Origin: JARRNE01 sp963824085
Lineage (GTDB): Bacteria > Pseudomonadota > Gammaproteobacteria > Chromatiales > Chromatiaceae
Assembly: GCA_963824085.1 (NCBI GenBank)
Contig: CAWGNT010000015.1
Span: forward strand, 496,001-560,000
Reading direction: 5' to 3'
DNA length: 64,000 nt
A program made the position numbers and the translations under genes. The notes beneath the pieces are model-generated. The model was not told the origin of the DNA, did not search any database, and worked only from the letters and a program-made list of their open reading frames with translations. Shown in pieces: positions 23,683-30,663 of this stretch. How positions within the stretch are numbered: position 1 is the first letter of the stretch; each line of letters begins with the position of its first letter.

Positions 23683-24787
23683 GCCCCTCTGGCTGCTGGC
23701 CGAGCTGACCTACAAGTGCCCTTTACAGTGCCCCTACTGCTCCAACCCGCTCGACATCGCCCGCTACAAGGACGAGCTGACCACCGATGAATGGGTCCGC
23801 GTGTTCCAGCAGGCGCGTGCGATGGGCGCGGTGCAGCTGGGTTTCTCAGGGGGCGAGGCCCTGGTGCGCAAGGATTTGGAGATCCTGATCGAGGAGGCCC
23901 ACAAGCTTGGCTTCTACACCAATCTGCTCACCTCGGGTGTCGGCATGGACGAGCAGCGAATCCGTGCATTCAAAGAGGCCGGACTCGACCACATTCAAAT
24001 CAGCTTTCAGGCCAGCAGCGAAGAGATCAACAACTTCATCGCGGGGAACAATTCGTTCCAACATAAGCTCGAGATGGCTCGGCTGGTCAAGGAGTACGAG
24101 TACCCAATGGTGCTCTGCTTCGTGCTGCACCGGCACAACACGGACCAGATCGAGCAGATTATCGAGATGGCCTACTCGCTCGAAGCCGACTACTTGGAGC
24201 TGGCAACCACGCAATATTACGGCTGGGCACTGCACAACCGGGAGGAGCTCTTGCCCACGTTGGAGCAGGTCCAGCACGCCGAAGCGGTCGCGCACCGCTA
24301 TCAGGAGCGGCTCAAGGGCAAGCTGCGCGTTCTCTACGTGGTTCCGGACTACTACGAAGATCGGCCAAAGGCGTGTATGAAAGGTTGGGGCGCCATCTTC
24401 CTGGTCGTCGCCCCCGACGGTACCGCCCTGCCGTGTCATGCCGCCGGCGGACTGCCGGGGCTTACCTTCCCCAACGTGCGCGAGCACAGCGTCGACTGGA
24501 TCTGGAACGAATCCCCGGACTTCAACAAGTTCCGCGGATTCGATTGGATGAAGGAGCCGTGCCGGACCTGCCCCGAGCGCGAGAAGGACTTCGGCGGCTG
24601 CCGCTGCCAGGCGTATCTGCTGACCGGCGATGCGGCCAACGCCGACCCGGTGTGCAGCAAGTCACCTCATCACACCGAGCTTCAACAGCGGGTGCAAGCC
24701 ATCGCCGCACGGCCCCCTAGGACTGAGATTCCGCTGGTGTTCCGCAACATGCGCAACTCAAAGCGCATCATGACCGGCGGGCAGTAA
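23648..24787 (+). CDS. pqqE: Radical SAM enzyme PqqE
   Basis: A 379-residue radical-SAM/SPASM protein. It cross-links Glu and Tyr in PqqA. The SAM cluster motif is CPLQCPYC (about residues 24-31), followed by LGFSGGEALVRKD. The C-terminal auxiliary cluster cysteines are seen in CHAAGG, CRTCPEREKDFGGCRC and VCSKSPHH. The 35-bp overlap with pqqD suggests tight coupling of the two partners. Confidence 0.97.
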   Translation: MKTSGSDSSPPKPLWLLAELTYKCPLQCPYCSNPLDIARYKDELTTDEWVRVFQQARAMGAVQLGFSGGEALVRKDLEILIEEAHKLGFYTNLLTSGVGMDEQRIRAFKEAGLDHIQISFQASSEEINNFIAGNNSFQHKLEMARLVKEYEYPMVLCFVLHRHNTDQIEQIIEMAYSLEADYLELATTQYYGWALHNREELLPTLEQVQHAEAVAHRYQERLKGKLRVLYVVPDYYEDRPKACMKGWGAIFLVVAPDGTALPCHAAGGLPGLTFPNVREHSVDWIWNESPDFNKFRGFDWMKEPCRTCPEREKDFGGCRCQAYLLTGDAANADPVCSKSPHHTELQQRVQAIAARPPRTEIPLVFRNMRNSKRIMTGGQ

Positions 24788-24834
24788 GACGCTGCTACGA
24801 TCTTCCAGGCGCTCTCGGTCCGAAGCCGGCGAGT

Positions 24835-25791
24835 CTAACCCAGCAGGTCGCGCATCCGGTCGGTTTCGCTCACGAGCGCGTCGACCATCGCGGGCTCCGT
24901 CGCAAGATGTCCGGCGCCAGGCACCACCAAACGCGAGCCGGAAAGCCGGCGGTGCAGGGCACAAGCCCCTTCCATTGGGCAGACCAGGTCCCGCCGGCCG
25001 TGCACGATGGTAATGGGAACCTCGGGCAGGCGATCGGCATCTCTCAGGAGCTGGTTGTCCCCGAGAAAATAGCGATGGCGAGCGAAGTGGGTCTCGATCC
25101 GTGCCTTCGCCAATAGGCGCTGGGCGTCTTCACTATCGTCCTGCGCTGACCGTACCTGCGGCGGCGTCCAGGTCGCGACGCAGTCCTCCCACGCCAGCCA
25201 CGCACGAGCCCACGGCAAGGCGTGTTCGGACTCCGCGACATGCACTCGACGATAGTAAGCCTCGACGAGATCCCCCCGTCCCTCCATAGGAATCTCGCGG
25301 CAGAACAGCCGCCACTCTTGAGGAAAGATCCTGGCCACGCCGTCCGGCCCGAAGACCCACGAGAGATCCCGTGCCCTGGCGAGAAAAGTCCCGCGAAGCA
25401 GCAGGCCGAGGACCGCCCCCGGGCACATCTGAGCATACAGCAGCGCCAGCGTCGCACCCCAGGATCCCCCGAAGAGCAGCCATCGCGTGACACCCAGCTC
25501 TCGCCGGATGGACTCCATGTCGGACACTAGGTCCTCAACCCCATTCCGCTCGGTCATGCCGAGCGGTGTCGACCGGCCGCTACCCCGCTGATCGAAGAGG
25601 ACGACACGGTAGAAATCGGGGTCAAAGTAGCGGCGATGATCCGCACTGCACCCGGACCCGGGACCGCCGTGCAGGAAGACGACGGGCACGCCGTCAGGGC
25701 GACCGCACTCCTCCACATAGAGCGTGTGCGGAGAGTCCGTCGGCAACCGGTACACCGCGTGTGGCTCCGCGGGCGGATAGAGCACCTTCAT
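24835..25791 (-). CDS. pip: Proline iminopeptidase, alpha/beta hydrolase
   Basis: A 318-residue serine peptidase of family S33. FLHGGPGSGCSADHRRYFDP is the oxyanion region. The nucleophile elbow is GGSWGATLALLYA (Ser near residue 110), and a late Asp and GAGHLA supply the rest of the triad. It removes N-terminal proline from peptides. It is convergent with pqqE and is not clearly part of the PQQ pathway, although a peptidase is needed to trim PqqA and its position is suggestive. Confidence 0.88.
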   Translation of the reverse strand: MKVLYPPAEPHAVYRLPTDSPHTLYVEECGRPDGVPVVFLHGGPGSGCSADHRRYFDPDFYRVVLFDQRGSGRSTPLGMTERNGVEDLVSDMESIRRELGVTRWLLFGGSWGATLALLYAQMCPGAVLGLLLRGTFLARARDLSWVFGPDGVARIFPQEWRLFCREIPMEGRGDLVEAYYRRVHVAESEHALPWARAWLAWEDCVATWTPPQVRSAQDDSEDAQRLLAKARIETHFARHRYFLGDNQLLRDADRLPEVPITIVHGRRDLVCPMEGACALHRRLSGSRLVVPGAGHLATEPAMVDALVSETDRMRDLLG

Positions 25792-25926
25792 TTGCTGCTG
25801 TCGAGCTGCGAGATCACCTACCCCACGGTGTCACTCAGCGCTAGTGCGCTGCGTGCCCAGCCCCAGCGGGGGCGGACAACGCTCGCCACCGCCCATCCCG
25901 CTCCAGCTGTTCGGGAGCGAAACTGA

Positions 25927-25944
25927 GTGTCACGGCAGTGACAC
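25927..25944. promoter_or_regulatory. Perfect palindrome upstream of xoxF
   Basis: GTGTCACGGCAGTGACAC has perfect 7-bp arms and a 4-base centre. It is the best copy of the site also found before pqqA and, with a 2-base centre, before the gene at 41345. It lies about 450 bp upstream of the xoxF promoter candidate and about 135 bp from pip, so it could serve either. Confidence 0.5.
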
Positions 25945-26377
25945 ACGGCTGGCACGCCTGTAACACAATGGGTCGTCTCCTTGTGAAGAAGCAGCTAAGC
26001 GATATCTCAGTGCCACCTCGCTGAGCAGGTCGCCGTGCAGCGAGTGCGCCAGGCACCCGCCGGGTTCCAGTCGCGCAATTCACGGAACAGCCGGAAACCG
26101 GGATGTTACGGATTGCGCGTGAGGACGGGTATCTCCAGGCTCCCATCTACCCTACCGGCCGGCCGCTCGGAGGGGAAGCAAAGCCGCCCCGCACCTGATA
26201 CGTGGAACGACGCTCACGACACCCCCGGTCCCCGTATCTCGGCCGAACACTCGGCCGCGGCCCGATCCTACTGGGTGGAAATGGAGCCGGATCGGCAGCC
26301 GCCGTTCCCGCACCGTCCCGCGTGCCGCGCGCCCACTAGGTAGGGTAACGCACCAAGGAGCTCGTCCCCAAGGCCGT

Positions 26378-26394
26378 CTGGCATACCTGCTGCA
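26378..26394 (+). promoter_or_regulatory. Candidate sigma54 promoter of xoxF
   Basis: CTGGCATACCTGCTGCA has TGGCA, a GG-to-GC spacing of 10 bases, and TGCA at -12. It is about 195 bp upstream of the xoxF ATG. Confidence 0.45.
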
Positions 26395-26589
26395 TAGGCA
26401 GGGGCACCGCTGTCCCAGGCGGAGCGAAGGAAGCCAGGAGTCGACCCAAGGAGAGTCGCCGACCAGGATCGAACGCAGGTATCGGGCGTCGTTTCGGGCC
26501 TCGCCTGAAAATTCTGCCCATGTCGGTGACGGAAGCGGAAGCGTCCACTGGAGACGATCCCCATTACCACTCAACGAGGCAATCGAACA

Positions 26590-28386
26590 ATGCGTGAACT
26601 CAAGTACCCCGCAGTCGCACTGTGCTTTTCGGCGGCGCTGGCGTCGGCTGGAACAGTGTCAGCCAATGCCCAGCTCCTCGAGATGGAGAAGAACCCAAAC
26701 CTGTGGGTGATGCCGAACGGCAACTACGCGAGCAACCGGTATAGCGCGCTTGATCAGATCAACACCAGCAATGTCAAGAACCTCAGGGTTGCCTGGACCT
26801 TCTCGACAGGCGTGTTGCGCGGGCACGAAGGAGGGCCGCTGGTGCTCGGCGACGTCATGTACGTCCACACGCCCTTCCCGAACAAGGTCTTCGCCCTCGA
26901 TCTGAACAAAGAGGGCAAGATCATCTGGGAATACCAGCCGCGACAGGACACCAGCGTTATTCCGGTCATGTGTTGTGACACGGTCAACCGTGGTGTCGCC
27001 TACGGGGACGGAAAGATCTTCCTTTACCAGGCCGACACCACCCTCGTCGCCCTCGACGCGAAGACCGGCAAAGTGGATTGGTCGGCGAAGAACGGGGACC
27101 CCTCAAAGGGAGAGACCGGGACCTCGGCCCCAATGGTCGTAAACGACAAAGTCTACGTCGGCAACAGCGGCGGCGAGTTCGGTGTGCGCGGCCATCTGAC
27201 TGCTTATGACACCAAGACCGGGAAGATGGTCTGGCGCGCCTATTCCACTGGGCCCGACACGGAGGTGCTGATCGACCCGGAGAAGACGACACAGCTCGGG
27301 AAGCCGGTGGGCAAGGATTCAAGCCTTTCGAGCTGGGAAGGTGACCAATGGAAGATCGGCGGCGGTACCACCTGGGGGTGGTATTCCTACGACCCCGACC
27401 TGAACCTGATCTACTACGGTAGCGGAAACCCGAGCACCTGGAACCCTGTCCAACGTCCGGGCGACAACCGCTGGTCCATGACCATCTTCGCCCGCGATCC
27501 CGACACCGGGATGGCCAAGTGGGTCTACCAGATGACGCCTCACGACGAATGGGACTACGACGGCGTCAACGAGATGCAGCTGGTCGATATGGAGGTGAAT
27601 GGCAAGCCGCACAAGGCGCTGGTGCACTTCGACCGTAATGGATTCGCCTACACGCTGGATCGGGCGACCGGCGAGCTGCTGGTGGCCGAGAAGTACGATC
27701 CCGCGGTGAATTGGGCAACCCATGTGGATATGAAGACCGGTCGGCCTGAAGTCGTTGCCAAGTACTCCACCGGCCACAATGGGGAGGACGTGAACACCAC
27801 GGGCGTCTGCCCTGCGGCGCTCGGAACCAAGGACCAGCAGCCCTCGGCCTATTCGCCCCGGACCGGCCTCTTCTACGTCCCCACGAACCATGTCTGCATG
27901 GACTACGAGCCGTTCCAGGTGTCCTACACCGCGGGCCAGCCCTACGTCGGCGCAACCCTCACCATGTATCCAGCCCCCGGCGGCGACACCCTCGGCAACT
28001 TCATCGCCTGGGACGCCGACAAGGGGAAAATCGTGTGGTCAATCCCAGAGTCGTTCTCAGTATGGAGCGGTGCGCTGGCAACTGCGGGTGATGTCGTCTT
28101 CTACGGCACGCTTGAGGGTTACCTGAAGGCAGTTGACGCCAAGACGGGCAAGGAGCTGTACCGATTCAAGACCCCGTCCGGCATCATCGGCAACATCAAC
28201 ACCTACACGCACAACGGCAAGCAGTACGTCGCCGTCCTGTCCGGGCTCGGCGGCTGGGCCGGCATCGGGATGGCGGCGGGGCTCACCGAGCCGACCGCAG
28301 GCCTTGGCGCTGTCGGCGCTTACAAGTCCCTGAGCGACTACACCCAGCTCGGTGGGTCTCTCACCGTCTTCGAGCTTCCTGACTGA
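26590..28386 (+). CDS. xoxF: Lanthanide-dependent PQQ methanol dehydrogenase XoxF
   Basis: A 598-residue periplasmic quinoprotein with a signal peptide ending near SANA. The vicinal disulfide CC that stacks on PQQ is in VMCCDTVNRG. The catalytic Asp and the second Asp two residues later, in PHDEWDYDGVNE, mark a lanthanide enzyme; calcium MxaF enzymes have Ala at that place. Tryptophan-docking repeats run along the propeller. It oxidises methanol (and probably formaldehyde), passing electrons to XoxG. No mxaF or mxaI is present. ATG at 26590 begins the signal peptide. A strong hairpin follows at 28416-28450. Confidence 0.97.
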   Translation: MRELKYPAVALCFSAALASAGTVSANAQLLEMEKNPNLWVMPNGNYASNRYSALDQINTSNVKNLRVAWTFSTGVLRGHEGGPLVLGDVMYVHTPFPNKVFALDLNKEGKIIWEYQPRQDTSVIPVMCCDTVNRGVAYGDGKIFLYQADTTLVALDAKTGKVDWSAKNGDPSKGETGTSAPMVVNDKVYVGNSGGEFGVRGHLTAYDTKTGKMVWRAYSTGPDTEVLIDPEKTTQLGKPVGKDSSLSSWEGDQWKIGGGTTWGWYSYDPDLNLIYYGSGNPSTWNPVQRPGDNRWSMTIFARDPDTGMAKWVYQMTPHDEWDYDGVNEMQLVDMEVNGKPHKALVHFDRNGFAYTLDRATGELLVAEKYDPAVNWATHVDMKTGRPEVVAKYSTGHNGEDVNTTGVCPAALGTKDQQPSAYSPRTGLFYVPTNHVCMDYEPFQVSYTAGQPYVGATLTMYPAPGGDTLGNFIAWDADKGKIVWSIPESFSVWSGALATAGDVVFYGTLEGYLKAVDAKTGKELYRFKTPSGIIGNINTYTHNGKQYVAVLSGLGGWAGIGMAAGLTEPTAGLGAVGAYKSLSDYTQLGGSLTVFELPD

Positions 28387-28415
28387 CCGAGCCGCGGCTC
28401 CGCGAGCTCGACCGG

Positions 28416-28450
28416 CCGATGCCGCCATCCGAAATGGGCGGCGGCATCGG
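28416..28450 (+). terminator. Strong hairpin between xoxF and xoxG
   Basis: CCGATGCCGCC and GGCGGCATCGG form an 11-bp perfect stem. No U-run follows. It probably protects the xoxF transcript or attenuates transcription into xoxG and xoxJ. Confidence 0.55.
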
Positions 28451-28506
28451 CGTAGCCCCACCCCTTGACCCACCACAGCACCCGCACGTGCTTAATGAGG
28501 CACATC

Positions 28507-28968
28507 ATGGCAAACTGGAAAGCCGCCGCGCCCCCTCTTCTCTCGGCGTTGCTCTTATCAGCCGGGTATGTTCTCTCCGCGTACGCGGCAGAGCAGCAAG
28601 ACTACCGGACCTTCAAGTTCACCCCGGAGAAGCCCTATCTATTCGAGGATGGAAAGGTGGATTTCGGCACCTATAACGGCTTTCGCCGCTACCACTCCGA
28701 ATGTCACGTTTGCCATGGTCCGGCCGGGTTGGGAAGCTCGTACGCGCCGGCACTGATGAACTCCCTCAAGGTATTGACCTATGAGCAGTTCGTCGACACG
28801 GTCGTTAAGGGCAAGAAAGGACTCGACGAAAAGATCATGCCTTCGTTTGCGTCCAACATGAACGTGCTGCCGTACATCAGCGATATCTATGCGTATCTCA
28901 AGGCGCGCTCCGATGGCGTGCTCGGTACGGAACGGCCCGCCCACTTCCCGAAGGTAAAGAAGCAGTAA
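28507..28968 (+). CDS. xoxG: Cytochrome c, XoxF electron acceptor
   Basis: A 153-residue c-type cytochrome with a signal peptide (SALLLSAGYVLSAYAA) and haem motif CHVCH near residue 65. A Met near the C-terminus (MPSFASNM) offers the distal ligand. Position directly after xoxF and before xoxJ identifies it as the dedicated acceptor. The ATG at 28507 (MANWKAAAP) is preferred over upstream in-frame ATGs because it starts the signal peptide and follows GAGGC. Confidence 0.92.
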   Translation: MANWKAAAPPLLSALLLSAGYVLSAYAAEQQDYRTFKFTPEKPYLFEDGKVDFGTYNGFRRYHSECHVCHGPAGLGSSYAPALMNSLKVLTYEQFVDTVVKGKKGLDEKIMPSFASNMNVLPYISDIYAYLKARSDGVLGTERPAHFPKVKKQ

Positions 28969-28981
28969 AGTCGCCAGATCC

Positions 28982-29851
28982 ATGCTGAGCACAGCCGTGT
29001 CATGGCGCTGGCTAAGCGCCGTCCCATTTGCGATTGCCCTACTTGCACCGCTTGCAGCCACCAGCAACGCGATCGCCGCCGAAGAGCACGAGGCCCGTAA
29101 CAGCCACTATCTGACGGTTTGCGGGGATCCGAATAACCTCCCCTTCTCCAACAACAAGTACGAGGGATTCGAGAACAAGATCGCCCGCCTGATCGCGGAT
29201 GATCTCGGGCGACCCCTGTACTACCGCTGGTGGCCGCAAACGGTAGGGTTTGTACGCAACACCCTGCAGGTCCGTCTGTGCGATCTCATCATGGGAGTCG
29301 CCTCAGAGAATGAGCTGGTGCAGAACACCAACCCCTACTATCGCTCCGTCTATGCCTTGGTGTACCGGAAGGACGTCGCGCCGCAGATCACTTCCCTCAA
29401 AGATCCGAGGCTCAAGACTCTCCGGTTGGGTGTCGTAGCCGGCACCCCGCCCGCTACCCTGTTAGTACGCTACGGCCTTATGGGGCATACGCGTTCCTAT
29501 CAGCGAAATGTCGACACGCGTCTCTATGCACCGGGCCGACAGGCAGTACACGACGTAGCCGAGGGTAAACTCGATGTGGCGATCATCTGGGGCCCGATCG
29601 CAGGCTACTATGCCCAACGGGAACAAACGCCGCTCGCGGTCTCACCCTTGGACGCCCGAGAGGACGGCGTACAGCTTGCGTTCAACGTGTCGATGGGGAT
29701 ACGCCACCGAGAAAAGGGGTGGAAGCACGAGTTGAACGCCACGCTGGAGAAGCTTGCGCCCCAAACGCAGGCTATTCTGCTCGATTACGGCGTACCGCTC
29801 CTCGATCAAAACGACCGCCTTATCGGCCCGGCCTCCGCCGAGGCAAAATAG
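28982..29851 (+). CDS. xoxJ: XoxJ/MoxJ-like periplasmic binding protein
   Basis: A 289-residue periplasmic solute-binding-fold protein with a signal peptide ending near NAIAA. LTVCGDPNNLPFSNNKYEGFENKIARLIADDLG is typical of quinoprotein dehydrogenase-associated XoxJ. It is thought to help assemble or activate XoxF. The gap to xoxG is 13 bp, so it is probably co-transcribed. Confidence 0.92.
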   Translation: MLSTAVSWRWLSAVPFAIALLAPLAATSNAIAAEEHEARNSHYLTVCGDPNNLPFSNNKYEGFENKIARLIADDLGRPLYYRWWPQTVGFVRNTLQVRLCDLIMGVASENELVQNTNPYYRSVYALVYRKDVAPQITSLKDPRLKTLRLGVVAGTPPATLLVRYGLMGHTRSYQRNVDTRLYAPGRQAVHDVAEGKLDVAIIWGPIAGYYAQREQTPLAVSPLDAREDGVQLAFNVSMGIRHREKGWKHELNATLEKLAPQTQAILLDYGVPLLDQNDRLIGPASAEAK

Positions 29852-29945
29852 GCGAGGCCGCTGCTCGGGGTTCGGCGTGGGGTCCGCAGGGGTATCAGAC
29901 CCGTCGCTCCATCGGACGGCACCGTTGGCCCGCCGGAGGGTAGGT

Positions 29946-30515
29946 TTGGGTCGAACGCGCGCAGTACTCATCCTCTCGACGGCGCTGTATTCCCTGGTAG
30001 CGCTGCCCGCTTCGTCCGCAGATCAGGAGCCGCTTTTCACCTCGGACGGTTTCCGGATCTCGCACTTCCTGGCGCCGGCACCGGAGTCTGTACCTGGGGC
30101 GACCACCGTATCGACCGCCGAAGTACAGGCCCTGGTCGCCAATGGTGAGGCGGCGCTCATCGACGTGCTACCGGCCCCCAGAAAACCGGAGGGGCTGCCT
30201 TCGACTAGCCTGTGGCTCCCGCCGGTACGGCGCAATATTCCGGGATCCGTCTGGCTGCCAAATGTTGGATACGGCCGTCTGTCCGATGACCTGGATGCCT
30301 ACTTCAGGCGAAACCTGGCAAAAGCAGCAGGGGGCGTGCTAGACAAGAAGATCGTGATCTACTGTCAGGCGGACTGCTGGATGTCATGGAATGCGGCCAA
30401 ACGTGCGGCGATATATGGATACAAGCGCGTCTATTGGTACCCGGAAGGCACGACTGGCTGGGAAGCCGCGGGGCTGCCACTGGCGAAGAGTGAGCCCGCG
30501 CCCATGGGCGACTAG
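29946..30515 (+). CDS. PQQ-dependent catabolism-associated CXXCW-type rhodanese-like protein
   Basis: A 189-residue exported protein. The C-terminal half has IVIYCQADCWMSWNAAKRA, where the family's Cys-Cys-Trp motif appears with three residues between cysteines, followed by GYKRVYWYPEGTTGW. The family accompanies PQQ alcohol dehydrogenases and resembles rhodanese domains; its role is unknown. A TTG at 29946 is chosen: GGAGGG precedes it and a good signal peptide (VLILSTALYSLVALPASSA) follows. No ATG in the frame does this. Confidence 0.85.
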   Translation: MGRTRAVLILSTALYSLVALPASSADQEPLFTSDGFRISHFLAPAPESVPGATTVSTAEVQALVANGEAALIDVLPAPRKPEGLPSTSLWLPPVRRNIPGSVWLPNVGYGRLSDDLDAYFRRNLAKAAGGVLDKKIVIYCQADCWMSWNAAKRAAIYGYKRVYWYPEGTTGWEAAGLPLAKSEPAPMGD

Positions 30516-30525
30516 AGCCAGGAAG

Positions 30526-30567
30526 AGCCGTCAGCCGTCAGCCGTCAGCCGCCAGCCGTCAGCCGCC
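30526..30567. repeat. Six tandem 7-bp repeats (AGCCGTC)
   Basis: Six direct units in a row, four AGCCGTC and two AGCCGCC, lie just after the CXXCW gene and before the convergent repeat-protein gene. They are non-coding and are a candidate slippage locus. Confidence 0.8.
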
Positions 30568-30663
30568 AGGCAGTATGCTGCGCGCCGTCCGGCGATTCAA
30601 AAAACACACGAACGCTTGCGGCCTACTGAACGACTAACGACGCCGCGCGTCGGGGCGCTCATG

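Larger units (their letters stand above)
25792..26589. other. xoxF upstream region
   Basis: An 800-bp region with no convincing gene on either strand. It carries the perfect palindrome at 25927-25944 and a sigma54-type promoter at 26378-26394, leaving a leader of about 185 nt before xoxF. The part between 25970 and 26370 shows nothing I can name. Confidence 0.5.

Noticed and set aside
26590..28386. Calcium-dependent MxaF
   Set aside because: The DYD arrangement after the catalytic Asp and the xoxG/xoxJ neighbours indicate the lanthanide type; no mxaI is present.
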